Position numbers and translations under genes: made by a program
From: Nemertoderma westbladi
Lineage: Eukaryota > Xenacoelomorpha > Nemertodermatida > Nemertodermatidae
Length of the DNA: 59,487 bases
Direction: 5' to 3'
NCBI GenBank assembly: GCA_032718475.1
Contig: JAUCBJ010008040.1
Span: 1 to 59,487 of the forward strand
Part shown: positions 29,836 to 40,800 of the stretch, piece after piece
How positions within the stretch are numbered: the stretch's first letter is position 1
How the letters are laid out: each line of letters begins with the position of its first letter
The notes under the pieces: model-generated
Seen by the model: the letters and a program-made list of their open reading frames with translations, nothing else
Database searches by the model: none
What the model was told of the DNA's origin: nothing

Positions 29836-30342
29836 ACCCCCGAACAGTAGCCCCCCCCCCCCCCCCCCGGACTATAGCTCCCCGGAATGTAGCCCCCCGG
29901 ACAGTAGCCCCCGGATTGTAGTCCCTGGAATGTAGCCCCCCAGACTGTAGCCCCCCGGACTGTAGCCCCCCGGATTGTAGCCCCCCGGACTGTAGCCCCC
30001 CGGACAGTAGCCCCCTGGATTGTAGCCCCCCGGACTGTAGCCCCCGGACGGTAGACCCCCGGACTGTAGCTCCCCGGACTGTAGCTCCCCGGACTGTAGC
30101 CCCCCGGACAGTAGCCTCCCGGACTGTAGCCCCCTGGAATGTAGCCCCAGGACTGTAGCCCCCCAGACTGTAGCCCCCCAGACTGTAGCCCCCCGGACAG
30201 TAGCCCCCCCCCCCCCCAAACAGTAGCCCCCTGAACAGTAGACCCCCGAACAGTAGCCCCCCGGACTGTTGCCCCCCAGACTGTAGCCCCCGGACAGTAG
30301 ACCCCCAAACAGTAGCCCCCCGGATAGTACCCCCCCCCCCCC
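29836..30342 (+). repeat. GC-rich minisatellite (CCCCCCGGACTGTAG)n
   Basis: About 33 variable copies of a 14-16 bp unit. Changes are mostly in C-run length and in GGACTG / GGACAG / GGATTG / GAACAG. On minus it reads as a GGYSPGG-type peptide repeat, but C-run length changes shift the frame constantly, so it is not treated as a gene. Confidence 0.9.
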
Positions 30343-30600
30343 AAGCTTTTTAATCTTTAATTTTTGTGTTTTTAAGAGTTTTTAGATATTGGTAAATGTT
30401 CAAGAACCTTAGTAGATATTTTTTAAGGTAAAGGTAGTTTTTTTGAAAATTATTTTGGCCATTAATACATTCTGCAACAGTTTAAACCTGAAATATACAG
30501 TTTTTCACATTATTTTTATGATTTCAAAAAATAGTAGCAAGCAAAAAAACACTAGCTATCATACAAAAACATATCTACTAATGTGTAATGTACCAACCCC

Positions 30601-30887
30601 TTCTTGTCACAAACTGCAACGATATTCAAAACTCCTCCCTTGTCACAGACTGTAATGATTTTAACCTAGCCCCCCCCCCTTCCCCTTGTCACAAACTGTA
30701 ACGATATTTAAAACTCCCCCCTTGTCACAGACTGTTATTATTTTAAACTAGCCCCCCCCCCCCCCCTCCCTTTCTTGTCATGGTAATGATATTTGATATT
30801 TATTCAACACCCACATTGTCACATTTATGTAGGCACTAGACAATGTAGATTGCTAAAGACCATATCACCCCCCCCCCCCCCCCCCCC
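30601..30887 (+). repeat. Tandem ~105-bp duplication and poly-C tracts
   Basis: TTGTCACAAACTGYAACGATATTYAAAACTCC-CCCTTGTCACAGACTGTWATKATTTTAAAC is present twice (about 30603-30670 and 30687-30750), each followed by a C run. A further TTGTCA segment and a 20-base C tract (30868-30887) follow. Confidence 0.75.
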
Positions 30888-31036
30888 ACCCCTCACCCCC
30901 ACACAGCAGACACCCTATCCCTTATAAAGTCAAAAAACAATATTACATATTGTAATTGTAATTGTACAATATATAACATACAAACCCCCAGAACAACACT
31001 TAATTCTGGAAGCCTTGCAAGGAGCTACGTATATGG

Positions 31037-31831
31037 ATGTGTACGACTGCTACAAGCTTCACCAAAGAATTTTCAATAAGGGAATGGAAGAGAACGAAAG
31101 AGATCGGTTTTCTTTCAAAGATATATGTCGTGACGAAATGCCAATCATGCAACCCTGCAATGATATTGGCAGAAGATCATTGCGCATTTACTGGTCTTAT
31201 GTATGCGGCCTTAGATTATCATATGCAGTCATTTTCAGTGATGCATTGCCGTGTGATGCATACTATCCTCCAGGCTGTAGAAATTAAGAATGACGCCCAA
31301 AAGGCTCTTCTTAAATATCTTAAGTATGGTGTATATGCTGCTCACTGCACAGCAAAGCAACGATCAATGTATGCCAATCATATCCTTGAAAGATTGGAGG
31401 AGGATTTTGATTTTGATCTACATTGTGAAACTGTTGACAGCCAAGTAGCACTAATGCTGGAAGAACTTATTCCAGGTTGTTATGAGGTTAATAGGATTGA
31501 TGATATCATTGATGATGACATTTATGTCCTTAGCAGACCACGTAATACTGGCAGAGGGGAGCCATTCCCTTTGGAGATAGGTGACCATTACCTGCATTCA
31601 GCCTTGACTATAAGAGATAATAAGTTATCCGGGATTTTTCGCTGGAGTGATGATCACTCATTCCAGCATTACCTCTGTGAGGAAAATAAACTGACACCAC
31701 CTATGGTAGATGATCCCGAGCATGCAATTAAGAAGGCGCAACTTTACATCTATGTAAAGAAGGGTTGTTATAACCTAACTGAGATGCAGCGAGATAAATT
31801 TATTGCAAATTTTGCTGATCTTGTAAAGTAA
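31037..31831 (+). pseudogene. Helitron-like N-terminal segment
   Basis: 264 codons. Contains a Cys/His-containing beginning (TKCQSCNPAMILAEDHCAFTG, with HCRVMH downstream), a helical part (DAQKALLKYLKYGVYAAHC) and a charged segment (NRIDDIIDDDIYVLSRPRNT). No catalytic motif is present. It ends at 31831, and the next coding frame resumes by about 31850-31986 in a different phase. It is read as the upstream part of the Rep-helicase protein because of strand, spacing and absence of any other gene. Confidence 0.45.
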
Positions 31832-31985
31832 GGTTATATGTTCCCAGCATAATACTTTACTCCGTAGAGAAAACTTTAAGGAGGATAATGGTATATGCGT
31901 TAAGTCGCACTCTGGCACTAATGTTAGTAAGAACATACGCTGGCGTTGCCCTTATGGGTTTCCTCAGTATCAGTGTGAGGTTGGA

Positions 31986-33404
31986 TTGTGTCTTAGTCAC
32001 TGGAGAAACGAGATTGTTAAACCAGAAGCTGTGATACTTATCAATCCTTGTAATGAACATGTTCTTAATCGACATTCGAGTGATCTACCAACAGGTGGTG
32101 ATCGGGAAGGTGACACTGCCTCATCTGATGATGAGGAAGTGGAAGATCCTCTAGATAGGGCAAGCAGAATTTTTGGTGGTGATTTTCAAGCTGATGATGC
32201 TGCTAACCCTATGGAAGACTATGTGGTAGGGATCAATGATGGTGATTACGATGACGATGAATATCCATTAGTAGGATTGGCCACTGGTGCCACTGTTCCT
32301 ATTTATGATATTGGTAGGGTATCTGCCCATTGTCTGCTTAACAATCAGAATGGCCTCCAGATACTTAAACGTAGTTGTGGTTACGGGGGTAAAGGTTCAG
32401 CACATGTTAATAAGGTGCTGTACCATATTGCCTCACATACACGTGGCATCCATTTGCCTCTTATGTACATTGAAGGACTCCTATTTCCAAGGAATTTCTG
32501 GTACATGAAGGCTAATGGAAGTGTTGTTGGTGCCATTCCATCATTCTTGTATGGTCTACCATTCAATAGTCCTAAATATGGTATAGCATCTCTACGGGAA
32601 CATATGCATATCAGGACATTTCATGAGAGGCTGTTTTCTTCCAAGGATCCAGCCTATCTTCATTTCATGTTTGATGTATATATGAACTCGGTTTTGAACT
32701 ATAACTCTTCTCAGCTTGTTCTCCGTAAGGGATTTGAACAAGTCTGTGAGGGAGAGGAGAGGCTTCAATCTGGTGCTTCAGATACCATATTACGTTTCGA
32801 TGAAATTGAATCACGGCGTCATGTGAGGGAGTTGTGTGCACTATTGCGGTATGGTTACTGGAATTATTTTTTCACAGCCACCTGTAATAACGCATATACT
32901 CCAGGAGTTTCGCCAGTGTATAATGCAGTTCTGAAGCTCTATGAGCATCTGGAAGGCAGAAAGCTGGCTTTAGCTATGGAGAAATATACAACCTTACTCA
33001 CACGCTGTTGGAATCGTTTCACGGATCACCTTCACCATTGGATTGAACGAGGTGTCTATAAACCATTTGGTGATGTGAAGTATTTATGGACTAGAATGGA
33101 GGCTCAAGACCAGGGATCCCCTGTAGCAAATATGCTACATATCCATGGAATAACCCTCCACCCAGAGTCTATAGAGGAAACCACAGGGAGAATATGCTGC
33201 CAAACCATTGACTTGCTATCTCCTATGTTTGGGACAGATCGTCCTGAATTGGTTCAACAAGGAAAGGAATCATTGAGGATGATCAATGATCTGAGCTATG
33301 CTGCCTTGGGCAGCTGCAAACACACAACTGTGAACGTGCTGGCAGGTGTCATAAGCGTATTGATGAGGCTGGAAATACGTTTTGCCGAATGCCTCGTCAC
33401 CTAG
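31986..33404 (+). pseudogene. Helitron-like Rep nuclease, N-terminal part (HUH motif)
   Basis: 472 codons. After an acidic region (ASSDDEEVEDPLDRA), the Helitron N domain is recognised: 'ALLRYGYWNYFFTATCNNAY' corresponds to the FFTLTCNP motif, and 'LWTRMEAQDQG' followed by 'MLHIHGITL' to the RxExQ..G plus HUH (His-Ile-His) metal-binding motif. An 'LPLMYIEGLLFPRNFWYMK' block precedes it. Rep would nick DNA and join through tyrosines located in the next frame segment. The frame changes at about 33389-33404, where the Cys/His-containing 'CR-MPRH' region continues in the following segment. The beginning at 31986 is a non-ATG codon. Confidence 0.7.
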
Positions 33405-34432
33405 CAAGTTTTGACTATGGCTTCACACCGAAGACAGATATGTATAGCGATGAGGCCCTTGATGATTTTGAATCTATAAACCTTCTTCAAAGAAATGAGG
33501 ATGGAACTCTTAGATTAGATGATCAGGGTATTCGATTGGCACATAGTAATCTTATCGGTGGTCGTTATACTTATCCCGCTGGTGGTCATGAGTTTGCTGT
33601 GCCGACAATACCTAAGTATTGGGTTGCTCTGAGATCATCCACCAATGTACAGGCATGTGATACAAGGTTCTGTACCTCGTACTGTGCCAAGTACTTGGGG
33701 GGTGCTGAAGAAAGGAGAGCAGTTAAAATCGATGGCAAAAAGAATATCTCCTCAGTAAAGGTCACCCATACTGAACAAGAAGGGTTAAAGATTTCAGGTG
33801 TTAATTACCTGAAGAAACAGGATGATAAGAAAGATTCCAATAAGAGTGGCATCAAATCTCGGGAGATGGGTTATCCAGAGATTCTTCATAATCTTCTTGG
33901 CTTCCCATACATCAGATCAAATGTGGACTTTGTCCATGTTTCTACTCTGACTCCTGAGTACCGGCATGGCATTGTGAAACAACAAAGCAGAGATGTCAAT
34001 ATGGGTGTCCTCCTTGAGACTGAACTAGATTTATTAGATGTTCAGGATATTCGAACAACTTACAAGAAGACAAGGCTAATATCTGATGATATTAATGTGC
34101 CAGAATGTGAGGTCAATGACTTATTGAAATCCTATGTCATGAAAGACTTGCATTATCAGTCTATTGGTAATGATCAATTCCAATGTTACCTACATCTTGC
34201 AATCACTGGTCTTTGGCAATTCTTTGCTGGTGATGGCTTGTTTTATGAAGCAATTCCCCTATTCTATGAGGATAGCATTCGTGTTCAGGCTACGAAAGAA
34301 GTAGAACGTTTGGAGAAAGTCACCCGTGACAATCTTATCGAGGCATTATATGGGCAGGAGGGAATGCTATTCCCAGATATGGCTGATTTAGCAGGGTGGC
34401 CATCCTCTAGAGTGGCAACCTTTATTGGATGA
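33389..34432 (+). pseudogene. Helitron-like Rep nuclease, C-terminal part (Y2 motif)
   Basis: 347 codons. 'STNVQACDTRFCTSYCAKYL' contains the two catalytic tyrosines of Rep motif 3 (Y98 and Y102, spaced Y-x-x-K-Y), which attack the DNA strands in rolling-circle transposition. The downstream part (EILHNLLGFPYIRSNVDFVH, then STLTPEYRHGIVKQ) matches the Rep-helicase linker of Helitrons. The final residues overlap the helicase frame by 8 bp in another phase, so a frameshift separates the two domains. Confidence 0.7.
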
Positions 34433-35519
34433 AGCACGTGGTCAAACTGGGGAATCTGTTACTGAACAGAAGAGTATATTACAAGTATTGGTGAATGCTG
34501 TTGATTCTTATTGTCATCCATCATCAACATTCGTAAAATCCCCATGGTTGGTTGGTGCACCTGGTGTTGGCAAGACACACGTTATGTTAATGGGACTGGC
34601 ATATAGCCTTTCTCGTGGTTTAAATGTGCAACTTACTGCCATTACCAGCGAGAGAGCTAGATTGCTTGGTGGTGAACATCTTCATCTACTGATGCCATTC
34701 AATGTAAATAAGGGTTCACGTACATTAACTAGCACTTGTTTAGCCCAGGATTGCTTATTAGCCCTGGCAAAGAATCCCTCTAAACTCGCTTATCTCCAAA
34801 GATTAAATGTTATATTCTTTGAGGAAAGTGGAATGCTCTCTTGTGAGTATCTCGCAGCTATAGACTTGGTATTACGCCGAATCTGTAACACACAGAGACC
34901 CTTTGGTGGGAAACTCTTCATTGGGTGTGGTGATCATCTACAATTAGAACCTGTAGATGGTAGGGTTGTATGGCTTAGTACACACTTTTTGACAACATTC
35001 ACCGTCTGTGTGGCAAGGCATTATGTTCGCAGTGCCAATGACGAAGAATTGCAACATGTCATTGATATTATGCGAAGCTCCAACCCATCTCCAAATCAGA
35101 TTGATGAAGTGATTTCAATATTGAAGCGGCGGTGTAACTTTGTCGATAGCTGGGATGATGTTCCAGATGATGTCTTGAAGGTTGTTGGCACTAGAGCTGC
35201 AGAGCAAGAAGTACTGGAGAAGTATATATCCTTCCATAGGAACGAGCCTGGGACAGTAGTAATAAGTGGCCATGATGAGGTTAGTGCTACTGCCTCAAAT
35301 ACTAGCTCATGGAAGACTACAAACACGCCCAGCATTATCAGTTCAATAACGAGATCTTGTCGAGAACCTATGGATTTGGTTTTATTTCTAAACCAGATCC
35401 TTCGGTTTACATACAATCAGCTTTCTGGGCAACCTCAATTTTCCAATGGTCAATTGTCTGTTGTCAAATCAGTGCCTGCTGATTGTGATGATTTCTTGGA
35501 ATTGGCTGTTGTTCCATAA
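34425..35519 (+). pseudogene. PIF1-family helicase domain of the Helitron-like element
   Basis: 364 codons. Walker A is GAPGVGKT (residues 44-51). Walker B-like VIFFEESGMLS lies near 130-140 and motif III 'LFIGCGDHLQLEPVDG' near 165-180. A conserved 'RSANDEELQHVIDIMRSS' block and 'LRFTYNQ...FSNGQLSVVKS' follow. The DEAD-like acidic pair is EE instead of DE in the Walker B region. The frame stops at 35519. The remaining helicase motifs lie in the next segment in another phase. Confidence 0.75.
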
Positions 35520-35830
35520 GGTTGTCGTCGCTTTGAAGAGGTTGAGGACACCTGGCCCGTGGCTAAAGTTAAGCAACGGCCAAGTGCACCAACTTCTACA
35601 GGTTTTGGAAGTAGTCTTCTTGGCAGGCGGATACAGTTTCCTGTGCGCTACTTTGGAGCAGGGACAGTACATGCCATACAAGGTCAAGATGCTCCAAGTT
35701 TAGCGACACAGATCTCATCTGATGCCAAGAGTAAGTATAAGCTATGGCTAAAAACCCAGATATCAAGGGTACGATATCTCTGCACATTTACATTTGTTGG
35801 TAATATGGATGAAGCCTTCAATTGTATCCG
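35520..35830 (+). pseudogene. PIF1 helicase C-terminal motifs (shifted frame)
   Basis: In the frame starting before 35559: 'RIQFPVRYFGAGTVHAIQGQ' (helicase motif V, TIHKxQG type), 'LATQIS' and 'YKLWLKTQISRVRYLCTFTF' followed by VGN (motif VI region, VxxSRxR...TFVG). This completes the helicase begun at 34425. It confirms that the break at 35519 is a frame change and not the protein end. Confidence 0.65.
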
Positions 35831-35926
35831 TATCTTGCTTCACAAGAAATCTCCAAATCAAGATTATATAGACCATTTATTAAGACGTCTTAATATTCTT
35901 CTTGGCATATTCTTCAGGCACCTATC

Positions 35927-36196
35927 ATGTTCCATTATCATCCATTCAGACCCTTCTTTAGGGAAATCCCTGGTGCACAAATTGGATTTGTGTATATGTT
36001 CATCAGCATTCGGTTGCCTAATTTGAATTACACTGGTGAAACTCAGAACCTGAAGGTTAGACTGCAGAGTCATCAAAATAAAACAGGTTTACAAAGAATC
36101 CTGATTTACATCCATGGTCTCTGTATGCTTTCGTATACGGGTTTCCTGGTGATGCCAAGAGTAAGCTCAATACAGATAACCGTCAGAGAGATTTGA
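35927..36196 (+). pseudogene. GIY-YIG-like nuclease module at the helicase C-terminus
   Basis: Within 89 codons the segment 'GFVYMFISIRLPNLNYTGET' (GxxY...YxGxT) followed by 'QNLKVRLQSHQNKTG' has the GIY-YIG order, with the conserved Arg in KVRLQSH. In the neighbouring frame after about 36100, 'LHPWSLYAFVYGFPG' supplies the next conserved strand (the RPW-x-L-x-x-x-x-G-F type), so one further frameshift lies near 36100. The metal-binding Glu is not certain. It would add a DNA endonuclease to the Rep-helicase. The assignment is by motif only. Confidence 0.6.
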
Positions 36197-36212
36197 GACT
36201 AGATGGCATGAC

Positions 36213-36416
36213 ATGGCTGAGACAGGTCCTGCAGGTGGGGATATGACTAAAGGACGAGATCAGGTATACGCTATGGGTATTGAGATTGTGCGTCAATATA
36301 ATGCCGATGTCTATATTGATGCAGATGGAAATGCAAAGCATTTTGAACTCACCATGGTTCAATGCCAGGAGTTCATTCAAGATGATTTGCAGGCCGAGAT
36401 CCCAATGTCCCAATAG
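36213..36416 (+). pseudogene. C-terminal tail of the Helitron-like protein
   Basis: 67 codons ending at 36416. 'YAMGIEIVRQYNADVYIDAD' and 'QCQEFIQDDLQAEI' form a short alpha/beta tail with no known motif. It is in line with the GIY-YIG segment on the same strand and lacks its own independent context, so it is treated as the end of that protein. Confidence 0.4.
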
Positions 36417-36589
36417 ATTACTGTGTCTTGTTTCTTCTTCTTCTTCTACTACTATGTCAATGTGCAATGTACCTAAGCTTATGCAGCTATGCCAAACTTG
36501 CAACCTTCAAAACTTACCCTACCCATCTTGTTCAGACTTAAAATTAAGAGTTCTGCCTTATAAATGCAAGCTTTATCAAGGTTATTATA

Positions 36590-36870
36590 TTTTTTTTATT
36601 CTTCATCTTATTTTTGTCTTTTTATTTTAAAATTTTTTTTTACTTTTTTTTGTCTTTTGAATTTTGTCTTTTGACTTTTATCTTTTGACTTTTGTCTATT
36701 TACTTTCGTCTTTTGACTTTGACTTTTGTCATTTGTATTTTGACGTTTGTCTTTGGACTTTTGTGATTTGACTTTTGTCTTTTGATTTTTGTCTTTTGAC
36801 TTTTGTCTTTTGACATAAGTTATTTTACTTTTGTCTTTTTATTTTTGTCTTTTTTACATTTTTCTTTTAA
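36590..36870 (+). repeat. T-rich degenerate repeat (TTTTGACTTTTGTC)n
   Basis: Some 20 degenerate copies of CTTTTGAC / TTTTGTC words. No gene is present. Confidence 0.85.
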
Positions 36871-36934
36871 GAAGGCTTGCAAGAAGCAAGTAAGAATCCT
36901 TACAAAGTTTGCCTTTATAACGCTTGTGATCGAG

Positions 36935-37262
36935 GCTGGACAGGACATCCCGCCCTATTGAGGCTGGATGGATAACCCACCTAATAGAGTTTAGTTAGTA
37001 TGTCGCTTTAGAAAGGCAGTCTTTTTCAAGGTTATAATATTTTTTCAATTCTATTCAGGTAGGAATTTTCCCACCTGGGGTAATTGTTTTATAATATTGT
37101 GCCTTGGCTTAGACTGTACCACTCTATTGCGACTGATAACTACCCTATTGAGGCTGGATAACCCGCCATTCTATCCCGCCCTATTGAGGCTGGATAACCC
37201 TCTGCAATATCCCGCCTATCAAGACTGGAAATCCCACCCTATTGAGGCTGGACACTATCCCG
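36935..37262 (+). repeat. Irregular minisatellite with CCCTATTGAGGCTGGATAACCCGC units
   Basis: About seven incomplete units of 25-30 bp in two clusters (36935-36985 and 37140-37262), split by about 150 bp of unrelated sequence. Confidence 0.7.
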
Positions 37263-37299
37263 TCAGGAAGAAATTTTATTCTGGTTTTTATGTTGCCTT

Positions 37300-37820
37300 G
37301 TAAAGGCTGTTATTATTTTCCATGTTTGCTTCTCCTTGATTGTTGTTTGTTTTTGTTTTTTGTGTTTATTTGCATTTTTGTTTATTTGTCTGTATTGTGA
37401 TTATCACATGCATGACGCTATGATGATAACATCGGAGAGAAATAGCTTGGCTGGTATGTTTGGAAGTGGATAGATTTCCTTGGTTGTATTTCCTTCAATT
37501 CACTGTAACTGCACCATGTTTGGGACAAACTCAGTATGAAGGTAAGGCCTAATTATTGGTCGGAAAATAAATACGATAACAAACATAAAAAAAAACAAAA
37601 AAAAAAACAAAAAAAAAACAATAAAAGAAACAAAAAAAACAAAAAAAAACTAAAAAAAAACAAAAAAAAACAAAGAAAAACACAAAAAAAAGATGTTCGG
37701 GGGCTCTGTTCCTGTATATTAGAGTATTTCAACGTACCTTAGATATCTGGTGTATCTCTATTATACATCATTTAGATTAATTAAATGCCGGTTGAACCGG
37801 AGGCTGCGCCACCGTGCGCT
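37300..37820. other. Gene-free stretch with A-rich tract
   Basis: T-rich (TTTGTTTTTG...) then A-rich (AAAACAAAAAAAAC repeated, 37586-37692) simple sequence. No gene is seen. A (TA)n run follows at 37821-37846. Confidence 0.6.
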
Positions 37821-37860
37821 TATATATATATATATATATATATATACATGGACACAAAAC

Positions 37861-37908
37861 GTAGCAAGGACGCCATTCTCACTAAAAAGGGACTGGCGTC
37901 CTTGCTAC
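37861..37908. repeat. Perfect 15-bp-arm inverted repeat
   Basis: GTAGCAAGGACGCCA (37861-37875) and its exact complement at 37894-37908 flank an 18-base loop. Related GTAGCA / GCTACC words continue to about 38000. Confidence 0.85.
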
Positions 37909-37999
37909 CTATGCAGAATATGAAACTGTCGGTTCAGCTACCATGAGTGGCACCCTTGCTACTTAGGTAGCATTGGTGACAAAGTGGCTACAATGCTAC

Positions 38000-38655
38000 C
38001 ATAATCTGACAAGCTAGTTGATAAGCCCATTTAGCGTGATACAATAACGCAAAACAATTAAATTTCGATATGGATATACAAGCTGGATAATAAAGCTAAT
38101 TAGTAATCATATAATCGAGTAATTAAGTAACTAACTAACAGGTATACAAGCCCAAATGTTGCGTAGCTTTTTTTGACGGTTTGTATTCTGGCAATTTGAA
38201 TTATTACATGAAAACAACTAAAACAAGCTAGTTGCGTACGGAATTTTGTGCAAAATTTTCCAAAAATATTGTTTCTGATTAATTTAAAACAAGCTTGTCC
38301 CTTAAATTACTAGGAATATTACAAATAGCTGCAAAGTATTTATTCCGAATCCATGAGCTGTTTTGTAAGAAGTAGTGCTTGAAGAAACTGACCTTTTAAT
38401 TAACATTTTTATTTCACGTAGAGTAATCTAGAAATAAATTCAAGTGGAAGTTGTTTTAAAATCCAAGTGAAACGAGGATTTCATAGTGAAGAGTGCAATA
38501 ATATCATCGGTGCTGTGATATGGAAAATCAACTAAAGTGCAAAAATATAATTTCGAGATAATCACATTTTTGTGTTTAATTTTTGCAAAAATTGCAGCAT
38601 GAAGATGATATTTCAGAAAATAATTATTTTTTCATACACTAATTCTTTTTTCATT
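38000..38655. other. AT-rich spacer, no gene seen
   Basis: Contains a short relative (TTTTTGACGGTTTGTATT, near 38168) of the dispersed repeat found at 40801 and 41931. Confidence 0.5.
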
Positions 38656-39290
38656 GCACTAGTTACACCATTTTACACTAGTTACACCATTTTACACTAG
38701 TTACACCATGTTATACTAGTTACAGCATGTTACACTAGTTACACCATTTTACACTAGTTACACCATTTTACACTAGTTACACCATTTTACACTGGTTACA
38801 CCATTTTACACTAGTTTCACCATGTTGCACTAGTTTCACCATGTTTCTCTAGTTACACCATTTTACACTAGTTACACCATGTTACACTAGTTACACCATG
38901 TTACACTAGTTACACCATTTTACACTAGTTACACCATTTTACACTAGTTACACCATTTTACACTGGTTACACCATTTTACACTAGTTTCACCATGTTGCA
39001 CTAGTTTCACCATGTTTCTCTAGTTACACCATGTTTCTCTAGTTATACCATGTTTCTCTAGTTACACCATGTTTCTCTAGTTACACCATGTTTCTCTAGT
39101 TACACCATGTTTCTCTAGTTAGTTACATAATGTTTCTGTAGTTACACCATGTTTCTCTAGTTACACCATGTTTCTCTAGTTACACCATGTTTCTCTAGTT
39201 ACACCATGTTTCTCTAGTTACACCATGTTTCTCTAGTTACACCATGTTTCTCTAGTTACACCATGTTTCTCTAGTTACGCACCATGTTAC
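38656..39290 (+). repeat. 19-bp minisatellite, about 33 copies in two subfamilies
   Basis: The unit is CACTAGTTACACCATTTTA in the first half, replaced by CTCTAGTTACACCATGTTT in the second. A block of about ten units (38690-38850) is repeated with the same variant order near 38860-39020, showing a block duplication within the array. Confidence 0.92.
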
Positions 39291-39299
39291 AAACTAGCC

Positions 39300-40800
39300 A
39301 CAAACCCAGGCATCCAGCCACAAACAAACAAACTAATAATAGTTACAGGAACACGAGCTAAATGCTTTAAGAAAACAATGGAATTGTAGCAGCCAGTATG
39401 ATGTTTTATAATGAATTTCAATACAAACTGAAAGTTTAGCCAACCATTTATTCTCCGGACTACAGCCGGAATATAGGCCTACACTGGCAAACTATGTTAA
39501 GTCATCGCTTTGGCTTTTTTGCCATACCAAGTTTGGGCTTTCTAAGCAAAAAATACACTTGTACAGTAACATGACAGAAGCGACAAGTGCGATTTTATCA
39601 ATATCTTGCACTTTGGCGTTTTTACCACAACTCCTACTCTTAATTTGCAATTCTCACTTTGGCTAAGACACATCTCTTTTCTGAAGCAGTGGATGTGAGT
39701 ATCACTTTGGCGTTTATATCACACCTCCCTAAGGTACTCTAGTACAAATTTCAGTTAAAACCTCATTTTAGCCAAAATGGCACTTTGGCTGTTCGCCATA
39801 TCACCGACGATATAAACACTAAACAGGTAGATTACACAGTGTGTAGTTTCATTATCGAATTTTTAAATTAATTTACTTTTACTTCATTTAAGTAATAAAA
39901 ATTTTAACTTTACTTAGCGCCGTTAGTATTAACAACGAATTGTTGTTGTTATATAGCACTACTTGTACAGTAGCACAAGAGTAGCACTGGCCTAATATAA
40001 TATATTTGTAAATTCAAGAGAGACGATACATTGCTAGGGAGCTTTACAATGAAACTGAACCTAAACCTGAATCTTCTTTACATGGCTTTACCATTTGGTT
40101 ACCTCGCTAAGAATATAATTATAAACTATAACTCATGTAGTTTCTGACTAATTAGTTGTTATATGTAGGCCTACTGTACTTTACCACTATCGATCTCTGG
40201 ATCACTTGGAATAGCACTAAGTAAAGTGCTACTTTATAATACAGGTATAATGAAAATAGTCAATTAATATCGGTTCTCATAAAAATATCTATGTATTAAT
40301 TAATAATTACATTAATTTAGGATTAATTTGTGCCAAAGAGAGAGTGAAATCTCATGAAAATGGACCGTATTTACTATTGCGGGTTGCGTGGCATATTCAA
40401 AATGATGTAGTATTTGGTTTGGTACTGCATTTTTTTTTCCAATTCAAGGTTCTGTTTTCAGCTACAATATCTAAGAGGAGCATCTGTAAATCTGCAAGAG
40501 CCCAGCAAGGATTGCCATAGAGCCGCAAAATTACTAGTTGTAATTTCCTCCACAGCTGCACGGAAAAGCTGCAATTTAAAGAGCTTTAAGGATGCTTTCA
40601 TTTTGCGGATGCGGGGGTCATCTACCGAACATCTTTCTCATCCATGAGCACAGATAAAAGAAATAATTGCTGTAATATTGATGTTGAAACATTGAATTAG
40701 ACAGATAGGCGGACATCCCACAAGGATTTTATGCTTACTAAACGTTATAGAAGAGTGACTTACATCATAGTCCCATATGCTAAATATAATTTGAAAATAA
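39300..40800. other. Unassigned region, no convincing gene
   Basis: Contains repeated 'CACTTTGGC(G/T)TT' words at about 39505, 39610, 39700 and 39780 (four loosely spaced copies). An open frame at 40414-40647 has no recognisable family. The opposite strand there (SLKLFKLQLFRAAVEEITTS) is equally inconclusive. Confidence 0.4.

Larger units (their letters stand above)
31015..36416 (+). mobile_element. Helitron-like element coding region, frameshifted
   Basis: One long gene read in at least six frame segments: an N-terminal region, Rep nuclease with HUH and Y2 motifs, PIF1-family helicase and a GIY-YIG-like C-terminus. The Rep plus PIF1 pairing is the hallmark of Helitron/Helentron rolling-circle transposons. 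Terminal TC/CTRRT ends and a 3' hairpin could not be placed, so the coordinates give only the coding part. The frame breaks (about 31.83, 33.39, 34.43, 35.52 and 36.1 kb) say this copy is inactive unless they are sequencing errors. Confidence 0.75.

Noticed and set aside
29787-30344. Minus-strand Gly/Tyr/Pro-rich open frames (GGYSPGG repeats), like a structural repeat protein
   Set aside because: They come from a 14-16 bp minisatellite whose C-run lengths vary. Frame is not maintained between units, and two overlapping frames look equally good.
37536-37742. Lys/Asn-rich ORF
   Set aside because: A simple AAAACAAAA tract gives the open frame.
40414-40647. Plus-strand ORF or an antisense hAT-like exon
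   Set aside because: Neither strand shows a family motif. Too short and unsupported.
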